Shown here: piece after piece, positions 1 to 8,545 of the stretch | How positions within the stretch are numbered: position 1 is the first letter of the stretch | Layout: every line of letters begins with the position of its first letter | Source of the DNA: a virus | IMG/VR virus record: IMGVR_UViG_3300042475_003510 | Coordinates: 1-55,645 of that record | Direction: 5' to 3' (one strand) | Length of the DNA stretch: 55,645 nucleotides | Notes under the pieces: generated by a model | Database searches by the model: none | The model's input: the letters and a program-made list of their open reading frames with translations, nothing else | Told to the model about the DNA's origin: nothing | Position numbers and translations under genes: made by a program

Positions 1-1104
1 ACAAATAAAAATAAAAACGCGACTGTAGGTAAATGTCAAAACATTGCATGTGATAGTGAAAATAATCTTTGGTTTGTAACAAAGGATAATTTTTTAATTA
101 AGTTTAATACTAAAACTGAAAGATTTGAATATAACAAAAAATTATTGGACGATGCTGTTGATTATTGTGATCCAAATCAACCACAATATTCTACAATAGG
201 TATACTCAGAACACCTGCTCCTGATTTTTATAATGATTGCCCAGAACTAAAGAAAAAATTGTATGATATTATTACGGTTGTTGATAATGTTAATTTTAAA
301 ATTTATTATTTCCAAACAACAGGTCAATTAATTAAAAGAATAGATTTAAGGTCATATATTTTAAATGAAGATGTAAGATTTAATGATAACTGGAAATTTA
401 AATCATATGGTGATTTTACAGGATTTAATTTTATAAGAAAATTTGGAAAATCTACAAACAAAACAATTAGTTGGAAAATAGCTATAGCAGATCCACTTTT
501 AACAGATTTTAGATATTTAACCTTAAGTTATAATGTTTCTTCTTTACCTAATGGTTGGCATAATTTTACTATGTCTTTCAATAATAGCCAAGGACCGTTT
601 GGTGGAAATGCACAGGGTAGATTTGAGTATTATTTAGACTCGATTAAAGTTGGTAGTGTCGGTACACCTAAAGATTATAATATATTTTATGATTATACTT
701 CACCTTTATTATTAGGAGCAACAACAATAAAAAATACAAGCTTAAATGATTTAGTTAAAATAGAAGACAATTATAAATTTATCGGAAGAGCTTCTGATCT
801 TAGGATTTATAATAAATCTTTGAATTCTAGTGAAATAGAACAATTATACTTTGCAAACCAATATTCTTTAAATAGAGGACCTTTAAATTGGAATATAATA
901 ATAGGAGAAAGAGATTACATAGAAAAAATAAACCACTTTTTCAAATACAAATTACCGGGTAGTAAAACTAATTACTATAACATAAATATACATAACTTTA
1001 ATGTATCAAGGGAAATTAAAAATATCATAGAAAAAGCTATTAGAGATAATATCTATAAAATTTCACCATATAACACGTATTTAAATAGAATTAATTGGAT
1101 ATGA
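1..1104 (+). CDS. Tail fibre/adhesin C-terminal part with LamG-like domain (5'-partial)
   Basis: The frame is open from the first base of the window, so this is the 3' part of a longer gene; a TTG at 145 is only an internal codon. The first residues (NIACDSENNLWFVT) look like one blade of an NHL/two-component-type beta-propeller. The middle part looks like a concanavalin/LamG fold and ends with the usual family signature DLRIYNKSLNSSEIEQLY near bases 798-851. The last 80 residues are a charged tail of the kind often found at the end of phage fibre proteins. It probably works as a sugar-binding adhesin or fibre on the virion. Its stop overlaps the next start by 4 bases (ATGA), so the two are translationally coupled. 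The family call rests on motif resemblance; the exact fibre role is inferred. Confidence 0.6.
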   Translation, partial: TNKNKNATVGKCQNIACDSENNLWFVTKDNFLIKFNTKTERFEYNKKLLDDAVDYCDPNQPQYSTIGILRTPAPDFYNDCPELKKKLYDIITVVDNVNFKIYYFQTTGQLIKRIDLRSYILNEDVRFNDNWKFKSYGDFTGFNFIRKFGKSTNKTISWKIAIADPLLTDFRYLTLSYNVSSLPNGWHNFTMSFNNSQGPFGGNAQGRFEYYLDSIKVGSVGTPKDYNIFYDYTSPLLLGATTIKNTSLNDLVKIEDNYKFIGRASDLRIYNKSLNSSEIEQLYFANQYSLNRGPLNWNIIIGERDYIEKINHFFKYKLPGSKTNYYNINIHNFNVSREIKNIIEKAIRDNIYKISPYNTYLNRINWI

Positions 1105-1988
1105 GCAACTTCGACTTATTAAACAGACAATGTGATGATGTTATTTTAATATCAGATAACTTTTGTCTTGATAAATCTTTTGAAATACTCGTAAAAAATT
1201 TTGAGTTTTTTGAAGACAAATTAAATTCAATTAATAAACAAGATGACAGAGTTGCTATATTAAAAGATAGATACGATAAAAATAAACAAAAATATTATAA
1301 GCTTATAACTTTTGTAAACCAATTCAGCGCAAGTTTAGAAAACGTACATACAGTTTTTAACAGACAAAGGGATATATGGCAAACAAAAAACACACCTTTA
1401 GAAATTATTTATAATGAAATTATACCTATAACAAGGTGGGGGTTTTTTAATACAAGTAATGGAGAAATTACTAGAAACAACAACATTATTGCCTCTATAA
1501 AAAAACAAATAATAGATTGGGTTAATCAAACTTTTATAGAAGAACAATATGGTATATATGAAAATCTTAAAGTAAAAATTTATTTAAGTGCTGACATTAC
1601 CGACACATTTACCTTTAATGGCAGATATGACGAAACTTGTGATGCTGGTGGTGGTTCTAAAACTGTATGCTGTAATCCGTGTGGGGATCCTGGTAGACCC
1701 TCCAGAGGATGTAATAGAATGGGTGTTATATATGTTGATGGTAGAAGGTTTCAAGGTCCCGGTGGTTGTGGTAATTTAGGATCTTGGTGTCCAGCAGCAG
1801 TACACGATACTACTTGTGCTACAGGCACATGTAAGGGTTGGGGTGGAGGATATAGCCCCAATGCATGGAAATCTCATCGTTTAAAGGTTTCGAGGACTAT
1901 ACAATATAATGATAGATATTTAATAGGACATGATACTTTAAATCTAATAATGGATAAAACAAATTTTCTTTGGAAAGAAAATATTTAA
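1101..1988 (+). CDS. Cysteine-rich tail/fibre-associated protein, paralogue 1
   Basis: A protein of 295 residues starting at ATG 1101, which overlaps the previous stop; an in-frame TTG at 1095 is less likely. Residues 1-170 are helical and charged, with a pattern (aromatic-rich helix, then W and an IIPI/YP segment) shared loosely with the genes at 1992 and 3731. A Gly/Cys-rich insert follows (bases about 1640-1850) with at least 13 cysteines, including CCNPC and CATGTCKGW. This composition is unlike the rest of the window and suggests disulphide or metal cross-links. I do not recognise a family. Position among fibre genes suggests a structural tail protein. Confidence 0.6.
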   Translation: MSNFDLLNRQCDDVILISDNFCLDKSFEILVKNFEFFEDKLNSINKQDDRVAILKDRYDKNKQKYYKLITFVNQFSASLENVHTVFNRQRDIWQTKNTPLEIIYNEIIPITRWGFFNTSNGEITRNNNIIASIKKQIIDWVNQTFIEEQYGIYENLKVKIYLSADITDTFTFNGRYDETCDAGGGSKTVCCNPCGDPGRPSRGCNRMGVIYVDGRRFQGPGGCGNLGSWCPAAVHDTTCATGTCKGWGGGYSPNAWKSHRLKVSRTIQYNDRYLIGHDTLNLIMDKTNFLWKENI

Positions 1989-1991
1989 AAT

Positions 1992-2870
1992 ATGAAAAAT
2001 ATATCATTAAATCTTCCAAACGCATCTGATAATATCGGTGATTCTATTAATAAATTAAATAACATTTTTAATAATCTAAAAGGTTATATTGATGATTTAA
2101 ATGATGTAAAAGGTGTATCTGAAAATTTTCAAGATTCTGTGAATGTCTGGTTAGGTGAATTACAATATAGCCTAGACTTCATGAATAAGAATAATAAGAA
2201 ATATTTAAATCTTTTTGAAGAAGTTTTAAATAAAACAGATCTGTTGGTTAAACCTTTAATATTATTCTATCCTACAAAAATAAGGTCTGATGTTGCGGCA
2301 TATGACAGATTATATACACAAAATCTCATTCATGATTGGATCAGTAAATACTATCCAATAAAAACACCAAATATAGAAAAGCCTAACTATGTTGAAGGTC
2401 AAAAGGCTGTAATTTATTTTTTAAGAAATGAAGAAATAAAAGCAGAAAGAAATGAAAATCAAAGTGATTTGATTCAATGTTTTACACAAGATAGACCCTT
2501 ATATGTTGCCTGTGTTACGAGAAGAACTGGACAGGTCTGTGTACCAGGTTGTGGTTGTGTAGGATGTGCTGGACAAACATATTGTTCAAATTCGGCTTTT
2601 TTAGATTGTTATTTTCCTGATGGGGGTATTAGGAGAAATACTGTTTTAAGATATTTGGCATTATATATGAAATATACATATGAAGATTTTTCTGAAAAAA
2701 GATTCGATATTGTAAGATTTATAGTTGATGAGTGTGAATGGAAAATTGATAATACCCCTATAATTAGTACACCTAAAACTCCACCAAAAAATATAGAAAA
2801 CGGTATTGAGACTTTTGTTGTAAAAGATCAAATACAAACTTTTACGAAAGATGATATAGATCCGTTTTAA
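1992..2870 (+). CDS. Cysteine-rich tail/fibre-associated protein, paralogue 2
   Basis: A protein of 292 residues. The N-terminus (SLNLPNASDNIGDSINKLN) matches the pattern of the gene at 3731 (DDNVGDGLAKIN), followed by a helical region of about 100 residues ending in an ILFYP segment. A Cys-rich insert (CVTRRTGQVCVPGCGCVGC and further cysteines, bases about 2505-2615) resembles that of the preceding gene in kind, though not in residue order. The C-terminus is Pro/Thr-rich and acidic. Only 3 bases separate it from the previous gene. It is most likely a virion protein of the distal tail; no function is assigned. Confidence 0.6.
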   Translation: MKNISLNLPNASDNIGDSINKLNNIFNNLKGYIDDLNDVKGVSENFQDSVNVWLGELQYSLDFMNKNNKKYLNLFEEVLNKTDLLVKPLILFYPTKIRSDVAAYDRLYTQNLIHDWISKYYPIKTPNIEKPNYVEGQKAVIYFLRNEEIKAERNENQSDLIQCFTQDRPLYVACVTRRTGQVCVPGCGCVGCAGQTYCSNSAFLDCYFPDGGIRRNTVLRYLALYMKYTYEDFSEKRFDIVRFIVDECEWKIDNTPIISTPKTPPKNIENGIETFVVKDQIQTFTKDDIDPF

Positions 2871-2882
2871 AACAATTAAAAA

Positions 2883-2890
2883 GATAAATA
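2883..2890 (+). promoter_or_regulatory. Late-promoter-like element GATAAATA
   Basis: GATAAATA, one mismatch from the T4 late consensus TATAAATA, ends 6 bases before the ATG at 2897. A gp55-type late sigma factor is encoded at 39954. If used, the transcript would have essentially no leader. Confidence 0.45.
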
Positions 2891-2896
2891 ATTAAT

Positions 2897-3718
2897 ATGC
2901 CTGTAAATTTTAACAATTTTTCTGACGGTGGTAGTAATATAGCACTTAATTCTTTTTTTGTTGGTTTTGATAGTACTCAAACGGGTGGTGAAAAAAAGTG
3001 GTCTTGGATCAATTTAAGAAGAGCAATAAGAGCACTTGTAGCTTCTTCTACTTATGTAGGAGTTGAAACAGTTATAGGTTGTACACAGACAGGTCTTGGT
3101 TACTTTAGTAAGGACACTCTAGCAATAGGTGCTTATAATCCAACACCAAGTGATTCGCGTTATTTGGCAGATTTTAACTGGCAAAAACAAAACGGAACTC
3201 AAGAAGTTCAAAGAATGGAAGCTACTGCTATAGCCACCTATAAGCCTTGGCAAAGTTTCTTCCCCTATAAACCAGAAAGTGGTTTAGCTGGTATAGATTT
3301 TCCCAATTACGCGATTAGTTCAACTAAAATGCAAGTACAACAAGGCACCATGGATAGCAGTACTAGCAATGAAAACATGAGATATACTCTTTATGTGGAT
3401 TGGCAAAGAAGAAGAGCTTTTATAACTGGTATGTATATGTTGGCTAGTGGTAGTTATAATACTGCGGTGTTTAATAGGGGTTGGACTTTTAATAATGATA
3501 CAGGACCACAATCAATTCAAACAGATGGGTTTGGTGGAAATGTTTTAGGAGAAAGAAATATTATTAATGCTTATTATGCTAGTGGAGGTCAGGGTCCTTA
3601 CATAGTTCATGTTAATAATGGAGGTATACATGCATTGCCTGTTTGGAATTTTGCTCCCGCTTTTAATGAAACAAGCAATGTTTCTATTTTTATAGAAAAT
3701 ACATATCTAGGTTCATAA
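2897..3718 (+). CDS. Tail fibre-like protein with shared N-terminal docking motif
   Basis: A protein of 273 residues. The N-terminus (FNNFSDGGSNIALNSFFVGF, then a Lys/Trp-rich stretch and an amphipathic helix) follows the same pattern as the N-termini of the genes at 5226 and 17683 (reverse), so it is probably a docking module that attaches different fibres to the same place. The rest is rich in Gly, Asn, Tyr and Trp, like beta-rich receptor-binding or virion decoration domains, with no enzyme motif seen. A late-promoter-like element lies directly upstream. Role as a fibre or virion accessory protein is inferred from the motif and the neighbours. Confidence 0.6.
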   Translation: MPVNFNNFSDGGSNIALNSFFVGFDSTQTGGEKKWSWINLRRAIRALVASSTYVGVETVIGCTQTGLGYFSKDTLAIGAYNPTPSDSRYLADFNWQKQNGTQEVQRMEATAIATYKPWQSFFPYKPESGLAGIDFPNYAISSTKMQVQQGTMDSSTSNENMRYTLYVDWQRRRAFITGMYMLASGSYNTAVFNRGWTFNNDTGPQSIQTDGFGGNVLGERNIINAYYASGGQGPYIVHVNNGGIHALPVWNFAPAFNETSNVSIFIENTYLGS

Positions 3719-3730
3719 AAAATTTTTCCA

Positions 3731-5197
3731 ATGGAAGATAATTTATTAAGTTTAGAATTAGATGATAATGTAGGTGATGGATTAGCAAAAATAAACTATA
3801 ACCTTCTAAATATCAATCAAGAATGTTGTACGATAGATTCTTTTTATAAAGAAAATACTAGGTTTCTAAATGATTTAGAAAACTTAATGGACAGAATAGA
3901 TGTGCTTTTACCTGATGTAAATTATGACTTTTTAGAAAAATTAGAAGCTACTGTACAGGTTTTGAGTGGTTATTGGAATAATTTAGAAATGTCTGTACAG
4001 TACCCATTCAACCCTATTAATGGATATGTCAGTTCTATTGTTGCTGCTGGAGAATTAGGTTCTCTTGTTTCACGCACTACACAAAATGAACAGATTGATT
4101 TAATTGCTGATACATTGGTTAAACAGGGAGTTTATTCGTCAAGGTTTGAAGCTAAAGAAGGATTCGATGATTTAGATATGGTTATAGTTTTTCGAGACGA
4201 TAATGGAAATTTTACTTATTGGCAGTATCTTTATAAAAGTCTTATTTTAAATTTTACTGTAGATAATCAAAATAATTTATACTATAACGAAAGATTGGTA
4301 GACATATATAGATTACCTTATTTTAGTGTAATTGCACCTAGAAATATAGATCTTTCAATTCAGGGAACAACTGTGGATTTTAATGATAAAGTTATTTATG
4401 TTGGGAATAACATAATACAGGCCAGTAGAGAGACTTTAAATAATTCATTTATTCAATATACAACAGTAACAAGAAGACAATTATCTCAAACAGAAGAAAC
4501 CTTGGATGTGACAACGTACACTCCTACAATAAAAAATTTAAGTGAAATAATTCCAGTTAATAATCCAACATATAAAGCAAAAATTAAAAAATTTAATGAT
4601 GATGTATTAGAAAGTGTATTACAAAATCCTTTATTGAACACTATATCTTTAAGGTTTTTAAATAAATCTTATGCACCGAATAAATTTACGGATGGAAACA
4701 TAATTAATGTAGTATTTTTCTTATATAATACAATAGGTTTGAATACTTCAAAAGCAAACATAGCAACGTCTTATTATGGTTTAGATGTTACTACTCCGAG
4801 AAATAATGCTAAAGTTAGGACTTTTCAAAATGAAATAACCGAAGTCGCACCATCGTCAAATACAACATTTTCTGTAAATTTTTCAAAAACCGATGTTTAT
4901 GTTGAAAGAATTGTTCTTGTAAAATATAAAAAAGTTTCTAAAGTAGAATTTATAACAAACGAAAGTACGGGAAAAGTTACCCCTAGAACTATACACTATT
5001 GGGAATTTGTTAATGCAAACATAGGTCCCAAATATAGAAAAGGTAACAGAACCAAAGTTAATGTAGATAATGCTCCTGTTTATGTAAGAAGAGCACCTAC
5101 AGTATCTGAAATTAAGTTATTCCCAACTCAAATCATAACCCAAACTGGGGATATCCTAAATGATAGAAAAGGAAATACTTTCTTAATAGAAACTTGA
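3731..5197 (+). CDS. Putative tail structural protein
   Basis: A protein of 488 residues. The N-terminal 120 residues share the DNxGDxLxKIN start and the helical region ending in a YPFN segment with the gene at 1992. The remainder is beta-rich with many Asn/Thr and no recognisable catalytic motif. The ATG follows the previous stop by 12 bases without a Shine-Dalgarno sequence. It belongs to the run of tail/fibre genes and is likely a virion component, perhaps a fibre connector. No named family could be recognised. Confidence 0.55.
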   Translation: MEDNLLSLELDDNVGDGLAKINYNLLNINQECCTIDSFYKENTRFLNDLENLMDRIDVLLPDVNYDFLEKLEATVQVLSGYWNNLEMSVQYPFNPINGYVSSIVAAGELGSLVSRTTQNEQIDLIADTLVKQGVYSSRFEAKEGFDDLDMVIVFRDDNGNFTYWQYLYKSLILNFTVDNQNNLYYNERLVDIYRLPYFSVIAPRNIDLSIQGTTVDFNDKVIYVGNNIIQASRETLNNSFIQYTTVTRRQLSQTEETLDVTTYTPTIKNLSEIIPVNNPTYKAKIKKFNDDVLESVLQNPLLNTISLRFLNKSYAPNKFTDGNIINVVFFLYNTIGLNTSKANIATSYYGLDVTTPRNNAKVRTFQNEITEVAPSSNTTFSVNFSKTDVYVERIVLVKYKKVSKVEFITNESTGKVTPRTIHYWEFVNANIGPKYRKGNRTKVNVDNAPVYVRRAPTVSEIKLFPTQIITQTGDILNDRKGNTFLIET

Positions 5198-5212
5198 TTT
5201 TTGGTTTCTTTA

Positions 5213-5220
5213 TATAAATA
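5213..5220 (+). promoter_or_regulatory. Late promoter TATAAATA
   Basis: A perfect match to the T4 late promoter core, ending 5 bases before the ATG at 5226. Transcription starting the usual few bases downstream would begin at or next to the start codon. Confidence 0.65.
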
Positions 5221-5225
5221 TTTTT

Positions 5226-5822
5226 ATGGCTAATGTAACTTTTAATGACCTTCCTAACAGAACAACCGTAGGAAATAATGATTTTTTTGTCATTAATAGT
5301 TCTGACAGAACTGTTTTGCCCGAAGGTAAAGTAGGATTTAATGTATTAAAAAATGCAATACAAAGTAATACATTAACATCAAATTATTTTAGAAGTACTA
5401 CTAATAATGTACAAGTAAAAACTGCTGCTACAGGTGATAATTTAATTACTATCAATGATTCAGGAAGATTATTCACTTTTCCTAAAAGAAATAGTAATGC
5501 ATATGGAATATTTCAGTTAAGTTGTAAAAGAACAGGGCCTGTTGCGTTAACAAATGTATTAGCATTTTTTAATCTAAAATGGTATAATAGAAGTACACAA
5601 ACAACTAATGCGGTTGGCTTACTTGGTAGTTTAGATCCATTAAGTTTACCTATAAATAACGGTTCAGGTTCACCCTCTAGCTCCACTATTCACAATACAT
5701 TTTTAAGTATTCCTGTTGGTGACGGTATAGGATATATGCAATTAGAAGTAAGTTTTTCTTTAAATTTACCAAATGCAAGGGCTGTAGTCGAAACTAGCAG
5801 TTGGTTATTTCAAACAACATAA
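5226..5822 (+). CDS. Short tail fibre-like protein with shared docking motif
   Basis: A protein of 198 residues. Its N-terminus (VTFNDLPNRTTVGNNDFFVI, then SSDRTVLPEGKVGFNVLKNAI) shows the docking pattern shared with the genes at 2897 and 17683 (reverse). The rest is beta-rich with many Ser/Thr/Asn and a possible small C-terminal jelly-roll, but no recognised family. A perfect late promoter lies directly upstream, and a tail-fibre assembly chaperone gene follows after 5 bases, an arrangement typical of fibre genes. It is probably a receptor-binding or decorating fibre. Confidence 0.6.
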   Translation: MANVTFNDLPNRTTVGNNDFFVINSSDRTVLPEGKVGFNVLKNAIQSNTLTSNYFRSTTNNVQVKTAATGDNLITINDSGRLFTFPKRNSNAYGIFQLSCKRTGPVALTNVLAFFNLKWYNRSTQTTNAVGLLGSLDPLSLPINNGSGSPSSSTIHNTFLSIPVGDGIGYMQLEVSFSLNLPNARAVVETSSWLFQTT

Positions 5823-5827
5823 ATATT

Positions 5828-6046
5828 ATGGCAAATCTATCATGGGCAAGCGTACAAGAAGCAAGAAATTATTTGCTTAAGCAATCTGATTGGACACAAT
5901 TATTAGACGTTCCTTTATCAGAAGAAGAAAAAGAAAAGTGGGTTACATATAGACAAGAACTCCGTGATATTACCAAAACTTTCAGAGCACCGGAGCAGGT
6001 TATTTGGCCTGTACCACCAGACCTACAAAGTCTAAATGAATCCTAA
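5828..6046 (+). CDS. Tail fibre assembly chaperone (Phage_tail_APC-like)
   Basis: A protein of 72 residues from ATG 5828; an in-frame TTG at 5801 would run into the upstream gene and is unlikely. The sequence has the family pattern: an N-terminal helix, SDWTQLLDVPLSEEEKEKW, then YRQELRDI and a final VIWPVPP. This is characteristic of small tail assembly chaperones found next to tail fibre genes, which help fibre folding or attachment and usually do not remain in the virion. It overlaps the next gene by 11 bases. Confidence 0.8.
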   Translation: MANLSWASVQEARNYLLKQSDWTQLLDVPLSEEEKEKWVTYRQELRDITKTFRAPEQVIWPVPPDLQSLNES

Positions 6047-6500
6047 TCCATTTTTACAATATAGACATGCTTTAGGTTTAGGCGATCTTGTAGCATGTAC
6101 TTTACATTCTAAATATTTAAATCCAATAACAACATTTGTAACTGGAAAAGATGGAATGTGCATGGCTTGTGATGCTAGAAGACAAGCATTAAATATTTTA
6201 TTTCCAATACCAATGTGGAAATTATTTTTTGATTCTAAAGAAGAACAAGAAAAGAGTATTCAAAAATATATAGTGTATGAAGATGTTCCTAAAGAAAAGC
6301 CATCAGAAGAAATAATAAATAACATTAAACAAAATGAAGTACAAAAACAAATCACAGAAGAGTTTATTGAAGAACCTATAATAGAAAAAATTAAAAATGT
6401 GCCTAATAACGAAGAAATAGAAGACTATAGGTTCTTAAATTCTTCAGATGTTCATCTAGATAATTATATAGTAAGAACTACCGTTTATAGAAAAATATGA
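6036..6500 (+). CDS. Conserved hypothetical protein
   Basis: A protein of 154 residues. The first 70 residues are compact and hydrophobic, with CTLHSKY and CMACDARRQALN, a CxxC pair that might bind metal. The second half is highly charged (Lys/Glu) and probably disordered. The start overlaps the chaperone gene by 11 bases and the stop overlaps the next gene by 4 bases, so the three genes form one translationally coupled unit at the end of the fibre operon. Function is unknown. Confidence 0.5.
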   Translation: MNPNPFLQYRHALGLGDLVACTLHSKYLNPITTFVTGKDGMCMACDARRQALNILFPIPMWKLFFDSKEEQEKSIQKYIVYEDVPKEKPSEEIINNIKQNEVQKQITEEFIEEPIIEKIKNVPNNEEIEDYRFLNSSDVHLDNYIVRTTVYRKI

Positions 6501-6967
6501 ATATACAGCCAAATACATTTATAACCCAACCTATGACAAGTACATTAGATGGTACGCGAAAATTTGGTTTATTTTTAAATAAAATTTTAGCTGGTATAAA
6601 GATGTTTCATTGGTATTCTTTAAATTACAATTTTCATACTGTAACAGATGATTTACATAAAGGTTTATCAAAACTAGTTGATACATTAATCGAGGAGCTT
6701 ATTGAAGTAGTCCGGTCACAAAACATACCTTTTGAATTGAATTTACCAGAAATTCAAAATTTTGAAAACTGTCAAACATACCAACCAGAACTCCAAAGTT
6801 TTTCATCAAAATATAATGAAATTTCTTATGCGCTTTTACAAGTATTAAACTCCCCAGAATTTACGGATTTTACTCAAAAAAGTATATCGGGTATTAATAA
6901 TGTAAAAGAAGAAATTGTATCTCTCTTAAACAAAACATCTTATCTTTTAAATCAAATTAGAGAATAA
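6497..6967 (+). CDS. Dps/ferritin-like helical protein (DUF5856-like)
   Basis: A protein of 156 residues, mostly alpha-helical. The segment GIKMFHWYSLNYNFHTVTDD followed by a helix with DTLIEELIEVV resembles the first helix pair of Dps/ferritin-like proteins, where a HW pair and downstream carboxylates line a metal site. Small Dps-like proteins of unknown role are known in T4-like marine phages. Whether this one binds iron or DNA cannot be told here. It is the last gene of the first operon; a new promoter begins directly after its stop. Confidence 0.5.
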   Translation: MNIQPNTFITQPMTSTLDGTRKFGLFLNKILAGIKMFHWYSLNYNFHTVTDDLHKGLSKLVDTLIEELIEVVRSQNIPFELNLPEIQNFENCQTYQPELQSFSSKYNEISYALLQVLNSPEFTDFTQKSISGINNVKEEIVSLLNKTSYLLNQIRE

Positions 6968-6968
6968 T

Positions 6969-6996
6969 TTGATTTAAAATCTTTTAGAGATATAAT
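6969..6996 (+). promoter_or_regulatory. Sigma70-like early promoter for the GT9 operon
   Basis: TTGATT at 6969-6974 and TATAAT at 6991-6996 with a 16-base spacer. The ATG at 7003 lies only 6 bases after the -10 element, so the expected transcription start falls at or next to the start codon. It separates the early-type glycan genes from the late tail genes upstream. Confidence 0.6.
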
Positions 6997-7002
6997 AGAT
7001 AG

Positions 7003-7896
7003 ATGGAAAAAGTAGCCATAATACGTCCCGGTGCAATTGGAGATGTATTAATGTCTTTTAATTTTTTAAAACAATTAAAAGAAAAATACGAAGTTCATTA
7101 TTTCTGTCATTCGTCCATCCATTCAGTATTAAAAAGCTTTGTAAAAAATAACAACTTACTGGATCATTTTTATATATTAGAAAATTATAATTCAGAAAAT
7201 TTTTTAAAAACCATAAACCTAGTAGCTTATCCCTTGCATGAAGGATATCCTCATAAAAAAATGCAAAATCATTTATTATATTATTTTGCAAAAGAAATGG
7301 ATGTAAATTTTACCTTTGATGATTTTGAATTAGATTTACCACCTTTACCTAAAAAAATAAAAAACCAAAATTATCCTCGATATATTACGTTTCAAAACAA
7401 AACAGGATGGTCTGTCTATAAAGAATGGTGGGGTTGGCAGCAGTTAGTTGATATGATTAAAACAAATTATCCAGAAATTGAAATATATCAGATAGGTGGT
7501 CCAAATGATCCACAAATCAATAATATAGATGGTTCGTTTTGTGGTGATACTTTTGAAGATAATTTAGCAGCACAAGCATGGTCCATTGGTCATATTGGTT
7601 TAGATTCTGTATTCGAGGTAACAACAAACATCCAATGGAGAAATAAAGGAAGAAATAAAGGAATAATACTATTTGGGTCTACCCAACATGACGCAACCGG
7701 ATATCCTTTTAACACTAATATATGTTTAAATTTACCGTGTCAGCCGTGTTTTAGAGAAGATCCTAAGATAAGTCAGATGTCATTAGGGTCTTGTATAAAT
7801 CCACCAAATCAAGAATATGATAATCCAAAACATGCTTGTATGATAGGAATTACGCCTGAAATGGTTTATCTAAACACCTTGAAATTGTTCAGTTAG
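7003..7896 (+). CDS. Glycosyltransferase family 9 (heptosyltransferase-like)
   Basis: A protein of 297 residues. The N-terminus VAIIRPGAIGDVLMSFNFLKQ is the standard opening of GT9 GT-B fold enzymes, which transfer heptose or related sugars to lipopolysaccharide core. The C-terminal half has ILFGSTQHDATGYP and NLPCQPCFREDP, typical for the donor-binding domain of the family in phages and bacteria. It acts in the host cytoplasm, probably on envelope glycans or on a phage product. It is the first gene after an early promoter and is followed by a methyltransferase and a GT9-GT2 fusion. The substrate is unknown. Confidence 0.8.
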   Translation: MEKVAIIRPGAIGDVLMSFNFLKQLKEKYEVHYFCHSSIHSVLKSFVKNNNLLDHFYILENYNSENFLKTINLVAYPLHEGYPHKKMQNHLLYYFAKEMDVNFTFDDFELDLPPLPKKIKNQNYPRYITFQNKTGWSVYKEWWGWQQLVDMIKTNYPEIEIYQIGGPNDPQINNIDGSFCGDTFEDNLAAQAWSIGHIGLDSVFEVTTNIQWRNKGRNKGIILFGSTQHDATGYPFNTNICLNLPCQPCFREDPKISQMSLGSCINPPNQEYDNPKHACMIGITPEMVYLNTLKLFS

Positions 7897-7912
7897 TATA
7901 TTAGTATATAGT

Positions 7913-8542
7913 ATGAATATTAATAACTATCATGTTGATGACTTTGGGGTTATTCATCAAAAAAAAATTTACCCAATAACATATGATAAAAAATATGTAA
8001 AGGAACGATACGACACTTATGGTGAAAAAGTTCGTCAAATGTCTTTTTTGCGTCTGGGTTATTTGTTAGGTGCTATAAATAAAACTCCTAAATCAATACT
8101 TGATGTTGGTTATGGAAATGGTGATTTTTTAAAAACTTGTGCATCTATCATCCCCGAATGCTTTGGAAATGATGTTACAGGTTATCCTTTACCTGAAAAT
8201 ATTAAGTTTATTGAAAATATTTTTGAAAACTATTATGAAGTAATATCTTTTTTTGATGTTTTGGAACATTTTGAAAATATCAACATCATTCAACATTTAA
8301 AATGTGACTATATCATTATATCCGTTCCTTGGTGTTACGATTATGAAAATAAAGAATGGTTTTTAAATTGGAAACATTTAAGACCAAATGAACATCTTCA
8401 TCATTTTAACGAAAAATCTCTTATTAAGTTTTTTGAACATAATTCATTTCAATGTGTTTGTTATAGCAATGTTGAAGATGCTATTAGGAAAGATCCTAAC
8501 AATAAAAAAAATATTTTAACTGCTGTCTTTAAAAAGATATAG
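7913..8542 (+). CDS. SAM-dependent methyltransferase (class I, Methyltransf_23-like)
   Basis: A protein of 209 residues. The SAM-binding motif I is SILDVGYGNGDFLKTC (around residue 63), followed by FFDVLEHFEN and IIISVPWCY, the usual motif order of this family, and a late HLHHFNEKSLIKFF segment typical of sugar or lipid methyltransferases in O-antigen clusters. It lies between two GT9-type genes with gaps of 16 and 3 bases, so it probably methylates the sugar these enzymes build. There is no Shine-Dalgarno sequence. Confidence 0.75.
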   Translation: MNINNYHVDDFGVIHQKKIYPITYDKKYVKERYDTYGEKVRQMSFLRLGYLLGAINKTPKSILDVGYGNGDFLKTCASIIPECFGNDVTGYPLPENIKFIENIFENYYEVISFFDVLEHFENINIIQHLKCDYIIISVPWCYDYENKEWFLNWKHLRPNEHLHHFNEKSLIKFFEHNSFQCVCYSNVEDAIRKDPNNKKNILTAVFKKI

Positions 8543-8545
8543 TTT

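Noticed and set aside
7891-7912. TATAGT directly before the ATG at 7913 with TTGTTC 16 bases upstream as a promoter.
   Set aside because: Transcription would begin inside the gene, and the gene is already served by the promoter at 6969.
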